A DNA stretch of 64,000 nt from positions 2,480,001 through 2,544,000 of the forward strand of contig NC_016477.1 in assembly GCF_000226095.1 (NCBI RefSeq), written 5' to 3'. Shown here piece after piece: positions 13,701 through 27,480 of this stretch (its first letter is position 1; each line of letters opens with the position of its first letter). Source of the DNA: Thermothelomyces thermophilus ATCC 42464. Taxonomy: Eukaryota > Ascomycota > Sordariomycetes > Sordariales > Chaetomiaceae. The notes under the pieces were generated by a model. That model worked only from the letters and a program-made list of their open reading frames with translations. It was not told the DNA's origin and made no database searches. The translations under genes were made by a program, and so were the position numbers.

Positions 13701-14219
13701 GTAAAGTATGTAAGTTTAGGAGACACGCTACGACTATAAAGCGCCTATAACATAGTATAGAAAAGTATAAGAAGAGGCTAGGAAGAGGGCACCTATAGAA
13801 AATGCCTAGATATATATTCTAAGGAAAAGTATATAGGGTAGAGCAGCGTATTACTATAGTAATATACCCTAAGACGGTAATTAAAATACTATAGAAAAGA
13901 CCTAGAAAAGGGCGCCCTAGGAAGGGCCCTAAGCTATATTATAGAGAATCATATTTTAAATTAATATTATACTAAAATTATAGTAAAGAAGGCCTTACTA
14001 GAGATACTAAAATTAGTAAAAAATATTTATATTATAGTATTATGAACTAGTAAAGCAAATCTATAATACTATAATATACTAGCCTTATAGTATCTACAGA
14101 TAAACATATAATGTTTTATTCGACTACCTTAAAGAGGAAAAAGAGAAAAAATACAAAAGTTATATAGAGAAATGCCTTTTAACTAATATATATATATATA
14201 ACCTAGGTAGGGCCTAGTT
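13701..14219 (+). other. AT-rich RIP-mutated stretch, unassigned
   Basis: No gene is supportable. A basic, Arg/Lys/Pro-rich frame around 13850-13930 may be the tail of element C or the start of another degenerate element. CA and TG dinucleotides are nearly absent, as in the rest of the island. Confidence 0.5.
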
Positions 14220-14400
14220 AGGCTCCAGGTCGGGCGCTAACCGGGCCTTAGCCACGTATCCACCAGACGAGTTACAAACGAGTAACGAACGCTCTATAGA
14301 CCTGTAGGGCGTATATAAGTAGGGCGGGGTAGGTCTATTCCAGTGCCCGGGTAAAGCCTAGGCATTGTCTAGCCCGGGTATAGCCTAGGCCTATAATATA
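14220..14400 (+). promoter_or_regulatory. GC-rich island with TATA box and 19-bp direct repeat
   Basis: A 180-bp GC- and CpG-rich patch inside the AT-rich island. It has a TATATAAG at 14312-14319. A 19-bp direct repeat, gcccgggtaaagcctaggc, lies at 14345-14363, with a one-mismatch second copy at 14372-14390. It lies about 470 bp upstream of the damaged frame at 14871-15908 and could be the promoter of that element. The link is inferred from position only. Confidence 0.4.
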
Positions 14401-14870
14401 CCCCCCCCTTCTCTTTTCGCGGTTACTAGGCCAACCTACCCTATATCCTATCCCTATGTTGGTCCTATAAGCAGGTCCTATACCTTCCTTCCTTTATCGC
14501 TATAATAATATGACCTACGTATATAATGGTATGTTAAGTATAAATAGGTAGCTATTCGAGTTTAGATAAAAGATAAGCTCTTTCCCTTTATTATTAGAAT
14601 AACGCGACCTACGTATGTAATAGTAAGTTACATATGTAATAAGTAGTGTCTAAGTCCTGTACGCTCTCTTACTACCCTCTTCTTAATACCTATAAATACC
14701 CCTTCCTCTTCCCTCCTCCTCCTAATTCTCTTTCTTATAACTAACTTTCCTCTTCCTCCGTGCCCTCTAACTACCCTTACCTCCTATAACTATACTTGCT
14801 ACCTATACCTTTGTCGTACCTTTAAGTTTTTTTTTTTAATTAGTATCTATCTAATATATCGATAGCTATT

Positions 14871-15908
14871 AGTTTGCTTAGTAATAGTAGTAATAGTTAC
14901 TACCCTAGTAGTAATAAGAATAAAGATTACTATATAAGTTTTCCTTTTCCTATACTAATTTTTAACTATTATATATATATATAAGGTATAGACTAACTCT
15001 TTATTTCCTAGTATAAGAATGCTAACCTTTCCTTTAGTAGGTATACTATCAAGGGTAACTCCTCTAATAAGGAGTTTAAACTATAGCCTAAGAAGTAATA
15101 GTATTACCTATTATATGTTAACTAACTTCTGAAAGGTAATAAGGTCAAGTATATCTAAGGTTAAGGCACTTCTTATATAATATACTATAAGAGCTATAGG
15201 AGCTATATTTAGGATCCATAGCTCTAGGCTAATAACCCCTCCCTATATATAGGCATTAAGAAAATTATAGGTTATTATAATACTAGTATTACCTTTACCT
15301 CCCCTATCTACTATAAGACTACTAACTAGGGTGCTTATTACGTTATCCTAATGCCTAAGTTCTTTATATTAATACGTTCATTCTTTATACTCTTTAAGGC
15401 TACCTAGTCTAACCACTTGCCTAGATAGGCCGCCTTTACCCCTACCTAGGCCGCTAGTTCTTATCATTCTAGTAATAACTTTACCCTAGTCGTTACCACT
15501 ACTACCCCTAATATACCTACCTACTATAGTAATATCATCTAGCCTGCCACTAGCCCTAACCTTACCCTATAAGTTACTAGGTAGCTTATATACCACACTA
15601 TAGTATAGAATGACAATATACTATACTAGATGTAGTATACAAACGAGAATATATTAACTTTAGTCAATACTAATGCTACCCTCGTTGCCTATATCCTAGG
15701 TACCCTATCGCCTACCTCCCGTACCTGCTCGAGTGCCTCTACGTACCTCGTACCTATACTAATCGACTTCGGCCGTTCCTATGCCTACTACTCTTCCTTG
15801 CCTGCTAAGCGCGTAGCGTGCCTGGTCTGTGATTACGACAACCCTACCCTTGCTATTATAATTATTATTTTAGAGGGAGAGGATAAGGAGGAGGAGGTTA
15901 TAAAGTAA
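14871..15908 (+). pseudogene. Unclassified repeat-element frame with C-x-x-C near the end
   Basis: A single colinear frame of about 346 codons, interrupted almost only by TAG/TAA, which shows a RIP-inactivated protein gene rather than random sequence. The inferred product is rich in Ser, Thr, Asn, Tyr and Gln. It has a C-x-x-C motif about 30 codons before the end and an acidic Glu/Asp-rich tail ending at TAA 15906-15908. I do not recognise the family. A Gag-like protein or an accessory transposon ORF are possibilities. The start is unclear. Confidence 0.5.
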
Positions 15909-16079
15909 GTATATTATATATTAGTTAGTATATTTGTTTTATTTTTATAATTAGACTATCTTTATAGGTATATCTATAATATAGTTATAATATATCTATA
16001 ATGTGCTCATAACGTGCCTATTGCTTGTTTGCCCTAGGTTTGCCTGCCTATATAAAAAATTTATATCGTTTGCTTTTAT

Positions 16080-19041
16080 ACTCTCCCCTACCTTCTATTT
16101 ATAACTAGTCTATTATAGTAATATATATCTCCTTACTCCTATTTAAACGTATTAAGCGCCTTAGTATTTTCTAGATTTTCTAATGGTTCCTAAGTAGGGA
16201 TATTATATCTCTTTTATTTTATTAGTATATTATATCGATTTCCTCTTCCCTTTATATTCCTAGCTATAAGGATCGCTCCTACTTTGTATTCCTCCTATAG
16301 TAGTCCCTTTTAGGAGAGTTCTAATACTAGGTCTGGTTAGAAATCTAATATATATTATAAAGGTAGTAGGTTAGATATGGTACACTTAATAAGGTCAATA
16401 TAGAAGGTAGGGTAGAGGTTATAGGGAATATTTAGAGTTACTATTAGTAACGTTAATACTATAATTACTTTATACTTAGTATTAACCTAGTCAAGTTTAT
16501 GGCTAGGGTAGTTAGTCTTAATATTATATAAGGATAGCTATACTTTATCCTTTACTTTAAATCTCTTAGCTAGGTATCGAGAACGATTAGCGTTTTCTTA
16601 CTAGCGTTACCATATATATATAATAGTAGCCTAGGTCTATTCTATACCTTCTCCTAGGTAATATAAGAAATTAGTAACTCTTCCTTATAAGGTCAAGGTA
16701 AGAGCGTCTAGTAGGTCGGCAAACTATATTAGGCTTATATTATAATCGTAGAGGAAGTAGCTTACGCTTATCCTAGTTACTATTAAGTTATAGTTATTAA
16801 TTATAAGCTAGTATATAGGTAGATGTTTAGGCTAGTCATACTAGGCAAAGGAAACTATAGTCTATAGGATAGTCTATACCTCCTAATTTATACATTCTAT
16901 ACCTCTATCTATCTATAGATAATAGGCTATTAATAATAGCTACTTGATCCTAATAGTCTTATAGAGAGTGGTCTAAAACTAGCTAAGCTAGTCTAAACTA
17001 TAGTTAGTAATAATTTGTATTAGAAATCCGTAAAACCGCTACTATACGTCCTAGAACTAAAGTATATATGCCTTAACTCTTATCAAGGATATAGCTTCGA
17101 GCTAGATATACTTTAATAGCCGGTCGGTAATTACTATAAGGTACCGAGATAAATTCTCGTCTCGTATAGGGAGATCGACTATAAAATCGATAGAAATCCA
17201 TTTCTAGAAGTGGTCGGCAATAGGTAGGGGCTAGAGGAGTCCTTATTATAGTTAATATAAAACCTTAGCCCTTCGATATATATAATAGTTTCTTATAAAT
17301 CTCTTTATATCTAGGGATATAAAATCCTAATAGTAGTCCCGTTAGAGTATTTTAAATAACCTATTCCTCCCTAGGTAGCCTAATATAAGGGAGTTATAGA
17401 TATATTAAAGAATAATAGTTATAAGTGGCTCCTATATAGGAAGCCAAAGTCCACCCTAGAACTAAAGGGCACCTTATATATTAAAGGAGTAATTTATATT
17501 CTAGGTCTATATTATATTTACCTCCTTCAGGAATTTTCGGGCCCTGTCTCGGACGGCCTAGAGCTAGTATATATAATATTTATCCTTAATAACTCCTTTG
17601 TCTTATAAGGTTATAAGCTATACGTCTACGAAAATAGTATTCCCCTTTAGTAGGTAGTATATTCTGGGTAATAATAAGGTACCGGTCGTGTCTATCCGAA
17701 TGGTAGGGAGGAGTTATACTATATATTATATATCCTTAGGGTGATCTTATTTACGGTAGGATAGGGCATTAGGATAGGAAGCTTATAATCTTAGTTAGTA
17801 ACAAAGTTTAAAGTTAAAGAGGGAAAGTATTTTAGCCTATTAAGCTTACTATTTACTAATTAAATAAGGCTAAGAGAAGTATTTAAGGTTTTTATAGTTA
17901 GTTAGAATCTAAAAAGGGGTAATAATACTATAAAGCTTAGCCGACTAGGCCTTTAGATATAAGATAATTATAAGTAGTTCTTTATTATAGATTATATAGT
18001 TCTATTTAGCTAAGGATAGTTTTATAGAATAGTAGGCTATAAGATATAGGACCTTATCTTCTCCTTATTAAGATAAGTACCCTCTTAATACTATCCTAAA
18101 GCAGTCTACCTTAAGTACTATCTCCTATTTAGGATCTTATTATACTAGGATAGGTTCTAATATAAAGGCTATCTTAAGAGCTTTAAAGACCTCTTATTCC
18201 TTAGTTCCCTACCGAAATAGGGTATTCTTATAAGTTAACTATATTAAAGGTATAGTTAACTTAGAGAAGTTAGAGATAAAGTCTTAGTAAAAGTTTATAA
18301 ACCTTAGAAAACTCTATACTCTCTAAACCTTATATAATACCTCTTACTTATGGATAATAGCTAGCCTTTTAAGGTCTAAATAAACCTAAGCCCTTGCCTT
18401 TACAATATAATTAAGATATTTAACTTCTTTTATAATAAATATATACTTCTTAAGATCTAGTATAAGTCTTACTTTCTATAGCCTTTAAAGTATATCCCTT
18501 ACCTACCTTATATAATCTTTTCTACTACCTAATATATAGACTAAGATATTATTAAGGTATACTATTATAAAGTCCCTAAATATTAGGCTAAAAGTATTAT
18601 TAATATATCATTAGAAAGTTATAAATATACTTATAAGTCTAAAGGGGTAGATAAGCTACTTAAAGAGGCCAAACTAGGTCTAGAATACTATTAAATACTT
18701 ATAGCTCTTTATAATCCGGATATAGTAAAAGGCCGCCTAGATGTCAAGCTTTATAAATCACTTAGCTCCGGCTAAGGAGTAAAGTATCTCCTTAATAAGC
18801 GAAAAGGGGTACTAATCTTGCTTTATAATCTTATTTAGCGCCCGATAATCAATATAGAACCTCTATCCTCTGTCTGCTTTCTTTACTAAGAGGATAGGGG
18901 TAACGGCTAAAAAAGAGCTAGCTCGGATCTATCCCTTATCTAGTAAGTTAACGACTTGCTTTTGGACTTCTAATAAATAATCTTATAATAAATTATAGAG
19001 AGGCCCCTAAGAGAGTTTAGGAATCTTTCTATCTAGGCCTT
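16080..19041 (-). mobile_element. Gypsy element D (third family), left segment
   Basis: A minus-strand Ty3/gypsy pol. From right to left it shows RT, RNase H, integrase and a C-terminal chromodomain. It is interrupted at 19041/19042 by insertion of element E, and its upstream pol resumes in the same frame at 26531-27026. No LTR was recognised at its left end. The AT-rich 15909-16080 may be part of it. Confidence 0.82.
16100..19041 (-). pseudogene. RIP-damaged pol of element D with chromodomain
   Basis: RT at about 18480-18990 with the active site reading Y-L-N-N at 18548-18559 (both Asp codons changed to Asn by G-to-A). RNase H is at about 17700-18250 and integrase at about 16450-17600. A chromodomain at about 16130-16310 has a conserved E-P-L-E-N-L close. 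Stops are TAG/TAA at Gln/Trp positions. Chromodomain integrases of this class target heterochromatin, which fits the nesting here; the targeting itself is inferred from the family. Confidence 0.8.
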
Positions 19042-19459
19042 TGTTATAGAAATATATATATAGATACTGCCTAGACTACCGGCACAAACGGGCCAATCAA
19101 GCCAAAGGAACAAAAGGACCAATTACAACATAGGAAGCATAGTAATCACTACACTCACCAGCGATTAGGGTAATCACCACCATACGATCACTTACGATCA
19201 CCATAATCAGGAGTGATCACTAGGATTATATATATATATAGATAGTCACTCGTTAGGTAGACTTTAAGAGTTTACTAATGATAGTAACCTACAATTACAA
19301 TACTTATACTAAGCATTGCTAATTACTATAAGAGACAACTTTAGTATTATTATAAACCCTTTAGCTTTACCAGATCCCTTAGACGACCTGCCTACTTATC
19401 CTGCTTAATCCACCTTCGTCTAAACCCTTTTAGAAGAAGTCTAAGTTAGGTTCGTTATA
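19042..19459 (+). repeat. 5' LTR of element E
   Basis: 418 bp, starting TGTTATAGAAATATA and ending GGTTCGTTATA. Contains a TATATATATATA run at about 19227-19240, a plausible LTR promoter TATA box, followed by the family's conserved AGTCACTCGTTA. Several repeated GATCAC/GTGATC motifs lie upstream in U3 and may be regulatory; that role is inferred. Confidence 0.88.
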
Positions 19460-19486
19460 TATTGCTATCACTCCCTTTGTTCTATT

Positions 19487-22400
19487 ATAGTTTAGAACGG
19501 AGGTGACTTCGACCTTGACATCGATATAGCTACTAACGTTATAGCCGAATAGCTGCTTACTTAGCTTGGTTAACTCTAGTAGTGGATCTAGGAGTTAGAC
19601 TAGAGAGATAAGGCTACTTAAGACTAAATTAAGGAACTCGAGAACGGTAAAAAGCACTTATAGAAGTTAGTTAATAAGGCTTATACCAAAATTAAGGCAC
19701 TCGAAACTGCTAAAGTAAGCTATATTAAGATCGAACTATCTGGTAAATATAGAGGAACTAAGGAGGATCTTATAGGATTCTTAATAAACCTTTGATCCTA
19801 CTTCTAGCTTAATAATAATAAGTTTCCGGATGATAAAGCCAAAGTTCTCTATATAGTTATAAGACTAGAGGGTAAGGTACTTAGATGGTTTAAGCCTATA
19901 TAGAATAACTACCTTATTAAGGAAGATAAAGACGACTAAGATACATTTATATAGGCAGTCTTTTAATCCTATAACTGTTTCGAAGAAGAGCTTTAAAAGG
20001 TTTTTAGCGATAAAGATAGGAGGATTTATATATAAGAAAGACTTACTAATCTCTGATAGACTAAGTTAGTAGCCTCTTATACTATATAGTTTAAATAGGA
20101 TATACTTAAGTCTTAGCTTAACGATGAGGCGTTAATATAATTGTTCTATAATACCTTAAAGGAAAAGGTTAAAGATAAGCTATATAAGTACGATCGGCCT
20201 AAGACCTTAGATAAACATATTATATAGGCCATTAGAATCGATAATCGACTCTATATATAAGAGTAGTAGAAACAAGGCCAAATAAATGGAACTATAGTTA
20301 AGGCTAACGATAAAAAAAAGCAAGCATATGTTAGTACCTTATATAGGATATACCCTAGAGCTATGGATATAGATGTAGCGTAGAAGTAGGACTAGAAGAA
20401 GATAACCAAAGACAAGTCTAATGTTACCTACTATAACTATAGAAAGAAAGGGCACTATAAGCGAGAATGTCGAAGCCCGAAGAAAGAGTGGAAGATAGTC
20501 CCTAGAAAGGAAATTACGGTCATCGACGAAACTACTAAGGACGTTATCGAAGTAGTAGCTACGAGCTACAAAGATAGGGGTAGTGATATAGATAGTCTCG
20601 GACATGACGGCAATAGTAAAGACGAACAAGTACCGTATTCCGAACTAGTTACTATAGACCTAGAAACAGGTCTTGCCAAATAAGATATAGTAGGAGAATA
20701 TATACTATTAATTTCGATTCTCCTAGCCTTAAGGTAATAGGGTTTTATAGTTATATAGAGGTAGGATAGATTATAGATAACTAATACCTAAGGAATCGAA
20801 AGACCTAGACCTAATATTCTATTTCTCTAGGAACAAATCGAATAGTACTATAATAAAGTTTTCCGACTTAATACGGAACTATACAAACGGGATAGATACT
20901 TAACTTGACTTGCCTAGTAGAGTAATAAGATAAGGGACAAAATAAGGGAACTCTAACATATTATAGAAGCTATTAAAGGAGGATAGCCTATAATATATAA
21001 TAGGCCTGATAGCTACGCCAAGTACCTTAACGATTAGTAACTTGATAATAATATATAGAACCTAGAATACTAGTTTCTATATATAAACCGTAGAAAAGAC
21101 AAGTATATATAGGAAAGCTACTAGAAGAAATACTCTTACTTTAGCATTAGAGTACCTACAATCTATATATAATAGGAAGGATTTAAGAAAGAATTCTAAT
21201 ACCTCCTAGGCAACGTTACGTAACTATACCCCTGATACAAGGCATATACGCAAGTGCCCTAGTTCTAGTATATAATATATAAATGCCGATATCACTTCCA
21301 CGATAAATTTGAAAATAATCACTAGCTAACCTAATGAGGAAATGGGGATAGAAGCCTCTACCCTATAGAATAGGTCTACGATATGGGAAATAGAGCAGCC
21401 GAATTGCTCTAGAAGATCAAAGCCTGCGATCTAGAAGGCATTACAATAGTTCTAAGACGAGCCTAGCCTAGGTACTATAGAATAGAACGAGATATATAGG
21501 ACTCGTGCTAGAGTAACGATTGCCTCTATTATATAGACGAAAAGAAATCGCGAATTCGGGAGCTTTAGATAAAGCTATAGTATATACGACGAAAAGCAGA
21601 ACGGACTTAATAGTAGGAAGCCGTAAATACTTAATAGCTTACGGAAATAAGTACGATCGACGAAGCCGCTATTAGCCAAATAACCGAAGAGGTTAGCACT
21701 AACCTAGGAAACGGGTCAGGGCCCTTTAAGGGGCCTAGAAACTATTAACACCCGTGTAGCGGCGAGTAATAGCGTAGTATAGGAGGAACTAGTGTAAGAG
21801 ACTACTATATTAAGACCTCCTAGCAGAAATATAGGAAATCGCTATAATCTTTAGACGATGGCGGTAAGATAAGCGACTATAGATAATAGCATAATGGAAA
21901 TAGCACAAAATACTCGTACTAGTAGATAGTAGAGTAGAAATGAACCTGATTTCGCTAATATTTGTAAATTAGCTATAGATACCTTAGAGAATGAAGCGGA
22001 AGTATAGTATAGTTAAAGGGCCATTTCTAATATAATAGGTATATAAGGAGACTAAACCGATCGATATTACTATAGTAGGGAAGACTATAGTAATTATATT
22101 TAGTATTATGGATATAGGTAATGATGAAGATATAATATTAGGGTTACTATAATATAAAGATTATAACCTAGACATTAGCTAAAAGAATGGTAGCTACCTA
22201 TAACCCTAAATAGAGTTATATTTGACTAGCAAGATAGGGAGTATACAAGGATCGCGAGCGGATAATGCTTAAGGGAAGGTATATCCTATAGATCTACCGT
22301 AAGAGACGGATAGTAGTAGATAGACTACTATAGACTCTAGAAGAGGCAGTATAACGACATTAATATTGTAATAGGAAGAACGAGCCGAACCGCTGATAGC

Positions 22401-25400
22401 TGTTCTCTCCGTTAACAAATATAGAGCACTACAATTAGAGTAGTAGGCTAAGATAGGAGAAATCGCTAGCATCGCTATAGATGGAACTAAGTTTGTATAC
22501 TATTAGAAAACCGAGAGATAAGACAAGACTAGGGAAGTATTGAAGGAATATAAAGGACATCTAGCATTCGAACCGAAGTATCTAGAAGGATTACTAGAAT
22601 ACGGCCTATAGGATTACAAGATTAAGCTTAAGGAAGGAGCACGATTAAAGTTCTTTAAGATTTACTATACGAGCTAGATATAGAACGAAGAATTTAAGTG
22701 ATATTTAGAGGAGAACCTTTAAAGAGGATATATTTACCTATTAATATCACTAGTAAGCTACCTAATCCTATTTATACCTAAGAAAGATAGAAAGCTATAG
22801 TTATATATTGACTATTAATAACTTAATAAATAGACTATAAAAAACTAATACTTATTACTATTGATCTTATAGCTCCGAGATTAGTTAGTAAGAGCCTAAT
22901 ATTTCATGTATCTTGACTTACTATTAGCCTATAACTATATATAGATCAAAGAAGGCGACGAGTAGAAAACGGCCTTTAGGACACCCTATAGCTACTATAA
23001 GTACCTCGTCATGCTATTTAGACTTATAAATACGCTAGCAACGTTTTAAGCCCTAATTGATCAAGCTATCTGACCCTTTCTCGACAAATCTACGGTATAT
23101 TATCTCGACAATATACTTATCTTCTCTAAGACAATAGACAAACACCGGAAGCATGTAAAAGTAGTACTAGACGCGCTATACGTATATAAACTATTAGTTA
23201 ACAAGGAAAAGAGCGAATTCCACGTTAGGAAAACGGTATTTCTAGGATACGAAATATCCCTAGGACAAATCTAGATAGAACCTTCAAAGGTCAAAGCTAT
23301 CAAGGAGTGGCTATGACTAACGTTAGTTACGGAAATATAAAGCTTTATTAGATTTATAAACTTCTACCAAATGTTCATTAGGAACTTTAGAGCGATCGTA
23401 TAACCTTTATATGAACTTACAAAGAAGAACGCTAAATTCTAATAGGAAGAATAGTATAAGTAAGCATTTACGTAGATCTATAACGCCATTACTAAAGATC
23501 TAGTACTAGTACTACTAGACCCTAAGAAGCCATTCGAGGTAGAAATAGACGCTTTAGACTATACTATTAGAGGATAATTAGGATAACGAGATAGACAAGG
23601 GAAGCTATATCCTATAGCCTTCTTTTTAAAGAAGCTTGATAGACTATATCTTAATTATTTAATCTATGACAAGGAACTACTTACAATTGTCGAAGCTTTT
23701 AAGGAATAATGACTATACCTTAGTAGTACAATTAAACTAGTATAAGTATATATAGATTATAAGAACCTATAATACTTTATAACAACAAAGGAGCTTAATA
23801 GATAATAAATATAATAGGTAGAATTCCTTACGGAATTTAACTTCGAGATCTGCTATAAGAAGGGTAAAGAGAATGTACGAGCGGACATCTTAAGCCAACA
23901 AACAGATCACATAGAAGGACGAACAGAAATAACGCTACCATTATTCAAGGAACGAATAGATAGAACGCTACATTACAAAACATGGATACCTATAGAAGAT
24001 AATCTACTTGACTCGTTCCTAGAATGTTATATAATCTTTCAAGAAGAAAGGATTAACAAGGCATAGTATTAAGTAGCACCTAGATTACTAGTACCTAATG
24101 GAGTAGAAGAAAGAGATAGGAAACTCTAGTACCGAGGCAAAGTATATATCTACAACTAGGATCAATAGCTATAGATGATTCGAAAACTCTATAAGTCGAA
24201 ACTTAGAGGATATAAAGGAGTTACGAAGACTGTCGTATAAGTCAAGAAACACTACGACTTTCTATAGTTAACGGCACAAATTAAGGAAGTCGTATAGAAC
24301 TATAACATTTGTAATCGAAGTTAAACGGTATAATATAAGCCGTATAGGCTACTTTAGCCATTACTAATAGCTAATAAACTATAGAGCTCGGTTATAATAG
24401 ACTTTATTACAAAGCTACTAGAATCTAAGGATACGGCTATAGGAGTAATCTATAATAGTATTCTTATTATAGTGGATCGCCTAACTAAATAGATATACTT
24501 CTTTCCCTATAAGGAGTCCTAGATAGCTAAACAGCTAGTAGATATAATCTATCGGCAAGTTACATTAGTATATGCTTGGCCGTAAGAATAGATCACCGAT
24601 AGAGACACCAAGTTCGTATCGAAGTTCTAGCAAGCGTTAATACAACGATTAGACGTTAATAGCAAGCTATTAATAGTATATCACCCGTAGACTGACGGAC
24701 AAACGGAGCGACTAAACCAAGTTATTAAGCAGTACCTCTGCTCTTACGTCAACTACTAGCAAGACGACTAGGTCATACTATTACCAATAGCATAACTCGC
24801 TTATAATATAACGCTAACGGAAACGACCAAAGTTATACCATTCTTCGCGAACTATAGATATAAAGCAGACCTTAGGCAAGGACTAGAGGTTATAGTGCTA
24901 AGAGCAGTAGTTAAAGTAAAATAAATATATACATTATATAAGAAGCTTAAAAAGGAACTCGAGTTTGTTAAGACTAGAATAAAGAACTACTATAATAAAT
25001 ATAGGCTCAAGGGACCTTACCTGGAGAGAGGAGACAAAGTCTACTTAATTATACGAAACCTATAAACCAAATGACTAAGTACGAAGCTAGACTTTTAAAA
25101 GGTCAGACCCTTCGTTATTAAGAAACAAATTTTAACATCTAACTACTGACTATCGTTACTATTATCTATATAACTATAGATAGATGTTTTTTATATTTTG
25201 CTTCTCGAACTAGTACTAAAAAACGCTAAGGTTACTATATATATTAAAGCAAAAGACAAGGAAGAAGAATAGGACGTTAAAGAAATTCTAGATTTATATA
25301 TCATTAATAGGGAACTATGGTATCTAGTTAAATAGCTTAATTTTAGACTAGAGGATAGCTTATAGGAACTAGTCAAGAACTTAAACTGCCCTAAGAAACT

Positions 25401-25440
25401 AGAACAGTTCTATTAGTAAAACCTAGATCGGCCAAAGGCA
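19487..25440 (+). pseudogene. RIP-damaged gag-pol of element E
   Basis: Gag begins at 19487, where ATG has become ATA, about 28 bp after the LTR. It has a coiled-coil-like N-terminal region, then a zinc knuckle at about 20436-20480. There the His and last Cys remain but two Cys codons have become Tyr, as expected for TGC/TGT to TAC/TAT. Protease active site region near 21925 (D-S followed by changed Gly-Ala). RT active site Y-L-D-N at 23101-23112. RNase H is at about 23530-23900 and integrase at about 24180-24950. The chromodomain is at about 25270-25400. Non-functional. Confidence 0.87.
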
Positions 25441-26112
25441 AACCTAGGACAGAACCGAAAATAGCGCCCTAGTTAACAACGTCGACGCCACCGTTAAGTT
25501 ACACAACGGCCCCCGATTCCTGCTATTCTACTACCTCTAATTTATCTAGATTTGACAAACCCTATATAACCATGTCTGCCCCCTTCTCTACTAGGAATTC
25601 TCGTTATTTACGAACCCAAGTTAGACAGGCTAATGCCTTAAAAGCTTTATATTAATATTCTCGTAGCAAGGCTTCGGCCTCTTTCTCCTTAGCCTTTAAA
25701 TGACGTTGCTCGTATATAATATAATCTACTATATTATAATTAGAGACGTGCCCTTATAAGGAAATAGGAACTTATAAGAAGAAACTAGAACGCTAGAACT
25801 ATCGTAAGTATAACCCTAACGTATATAAGCCTCGTAGCGACAAGATTTTTTAATCATTTTGTACACTCGGTTGTACTTTGCGTAATGGGAACACGCTATC
25901 ACTACGAACCTATGATCGGAAATAAACTAAGCTAAACGCTTATAGCGAATAGATGCTAGGGATCTATATACGTCAGATGGTATAATTAATAGTACGAAGG
26001 GTAACAAGGGGCTAAGGAGAAAAACACGTATAAAGAATGTAAGGGATGTTAGCGCTATTTGAAACGACCTAAAGAGGGCTTTCGGGTCGAAAGCCTTAGA
26101 GAGAGGGCATCG

Positions 26113-26530
26113 TGTTATGGAAATATATATATAGATACTACCTAGACTACCGGTATAAATAGGCTAATTAAGCCAAAGGAATGAAAGGACTAATTATAAC
26201 ATAGGAAGTATAGTGATTACTATACTTACTAGCGATTAGGGTAATTACTATTATATAATTACTTACGATCACTATAATTAGGAGTAATCACTAGGATTAT
26301 ATATATATATAGATAGTCACTTATTAGGTAGACTTTAAGAGTTTACTAGTAATAGTAACCTATAATTATAGTACTTATACTAAGCATTGCTGATTACTAT
26401 AAGAGATAACTCTAGTGTTGTTATAAACCCTTTAGCTTTACCGGATCCCTTAGACGACCTGCCTACTTGTCCCGCTTAATCTACCTTCGTCTAAACCCTT
26501 TTAGAGGAAGTCTAAGTTAGGTTTGTCATA
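26113..26530 (+). repeat. 3' LTR of element E
   Basis: 418 bp, the same length as the 5' LTR, beginning TGTTATGG just after the purine-rich tract and CATCG. Differences from the 5' copy are mostly C/T and G/A, as expected for independent RIP of the two LTRs. Confidence 0.88.
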
Positions 26531-27026
26531 GTCTGCCTTTAATTTAATATAATAGTTAGCTATATTATAATATAAGGGGAGTCTACTAGCTTTTTCCTTA
26601 TTAAAGAGATTAGTAAAGTTATAAAGTTTATCTAATAAGGTAACCTCTAATTCTATATTAGGCTTAGGTTAGGTACCTCCTTTTCCTAGGCTATCTCTAT
26701 TAAATTAGCGTCTTAATTCTAGGATAGTTATTATCTCTTAGATACTAGTAACTAAGAAGGTATTAGAAGTCTTCTTTTTTTATACCCTTTATACTATATC
26801 TATAAAAACTATATTTATTATTTAAGAGATTCCTATCTATCTAGGTTATAAAGGGATCTTATAGATAAGTAATCCTAGTTACGTTCTAATCTTAAGAATG
26901 CTTATATATATATCTAGTATAACTTTCTAATATTCTATTTATAGGAGGCCTAGTATAATATTATATATAAGTCCTAAGACTATATAGAATATAGCCTAGC
27001 TCTCCTAACTATTAATATCTATTATA
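26531..27026 (-). mobile_element. Gypsy element D, right segment (protease to RT start)
   Basis: Minus-strand continuation of element D beyond the E insertion. Translating across the junction restores the usual gypsy segment between protease and RT, ending in the G-P-L-Y motif at the RT start. The segment holds the protease/linker part and is cut at 27026 by the LTR of element F. No Gag of D is found in the window. Confidence 0.75.
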
Positions 27027-27453
27027 TATTACAGAAATATACATGCAGGACGCCGCCTAAGTCGCCTCCCCCGACAGGCTAATAAGATAGTAGACACGAA
27101 CGGACCAATTAGGAAAGGATTACGCTTAGCAAGGTAATCTATATACTATAGGATTACTACTACAGCCGTAATCCAGACAGTAAAGGATTACTAGGTAAAG
27201 AGTAATCCCTAGATTATATATATATATAGATAGTCACTTGTTATAGTAGACTCTAGGAGTTCACTAGTGATAGCAACCTGCCTTATAATTACAGTACTTA
27301 TACCAAGCATTGCTAATTATTATAAGAGACAACTCTAATGTTATTATAAACCCTTTAGCTTTACCAAATCCCTTAGACAACCTGCCTACTTGTCCCGCTC
27401 AATCTACCTTCGTCTAAACCCTTTTAGAAGAAGTCTAAGTTAGGTTCGTCACA
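27027..27453 (+). repeat. 5' LTR of element F
   Basis: About 427 bp. The TG end has become TA (TATTACAGAAATA), a G-to-A change. It ends GGTTCGTCACA, the least mutated LTR end in the window. Its U3 keeps the GC-rich block GACGCCGCCTAAGTCGCC also present in the LTRs of A and G, but different from E's. Confidence 0.86.
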
Positions 27454-27480
27454 TGTTACTATCACTCCCTTTGTTCTATT

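Larger units (their letters stand above)
19042..26530 (+). mobile_element. Gypsy element E, full-length (family 1 chromovirus)
   Basis: The best-preserved family copy: about 7.49 kb with two LTRs of equal length (19042-19459 and 26113-26530), then Gag, protease, RT, RNase H, integrase, chromodomain and a purine tract before the 3' LTR. It interrupts element D. The flanking 5-mers are GCCTT and GTCTG, an imperfect match for a target duplication after mutation. D's reading frame joins correctly if E and one duplication are removed. Confidence 0.92.
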
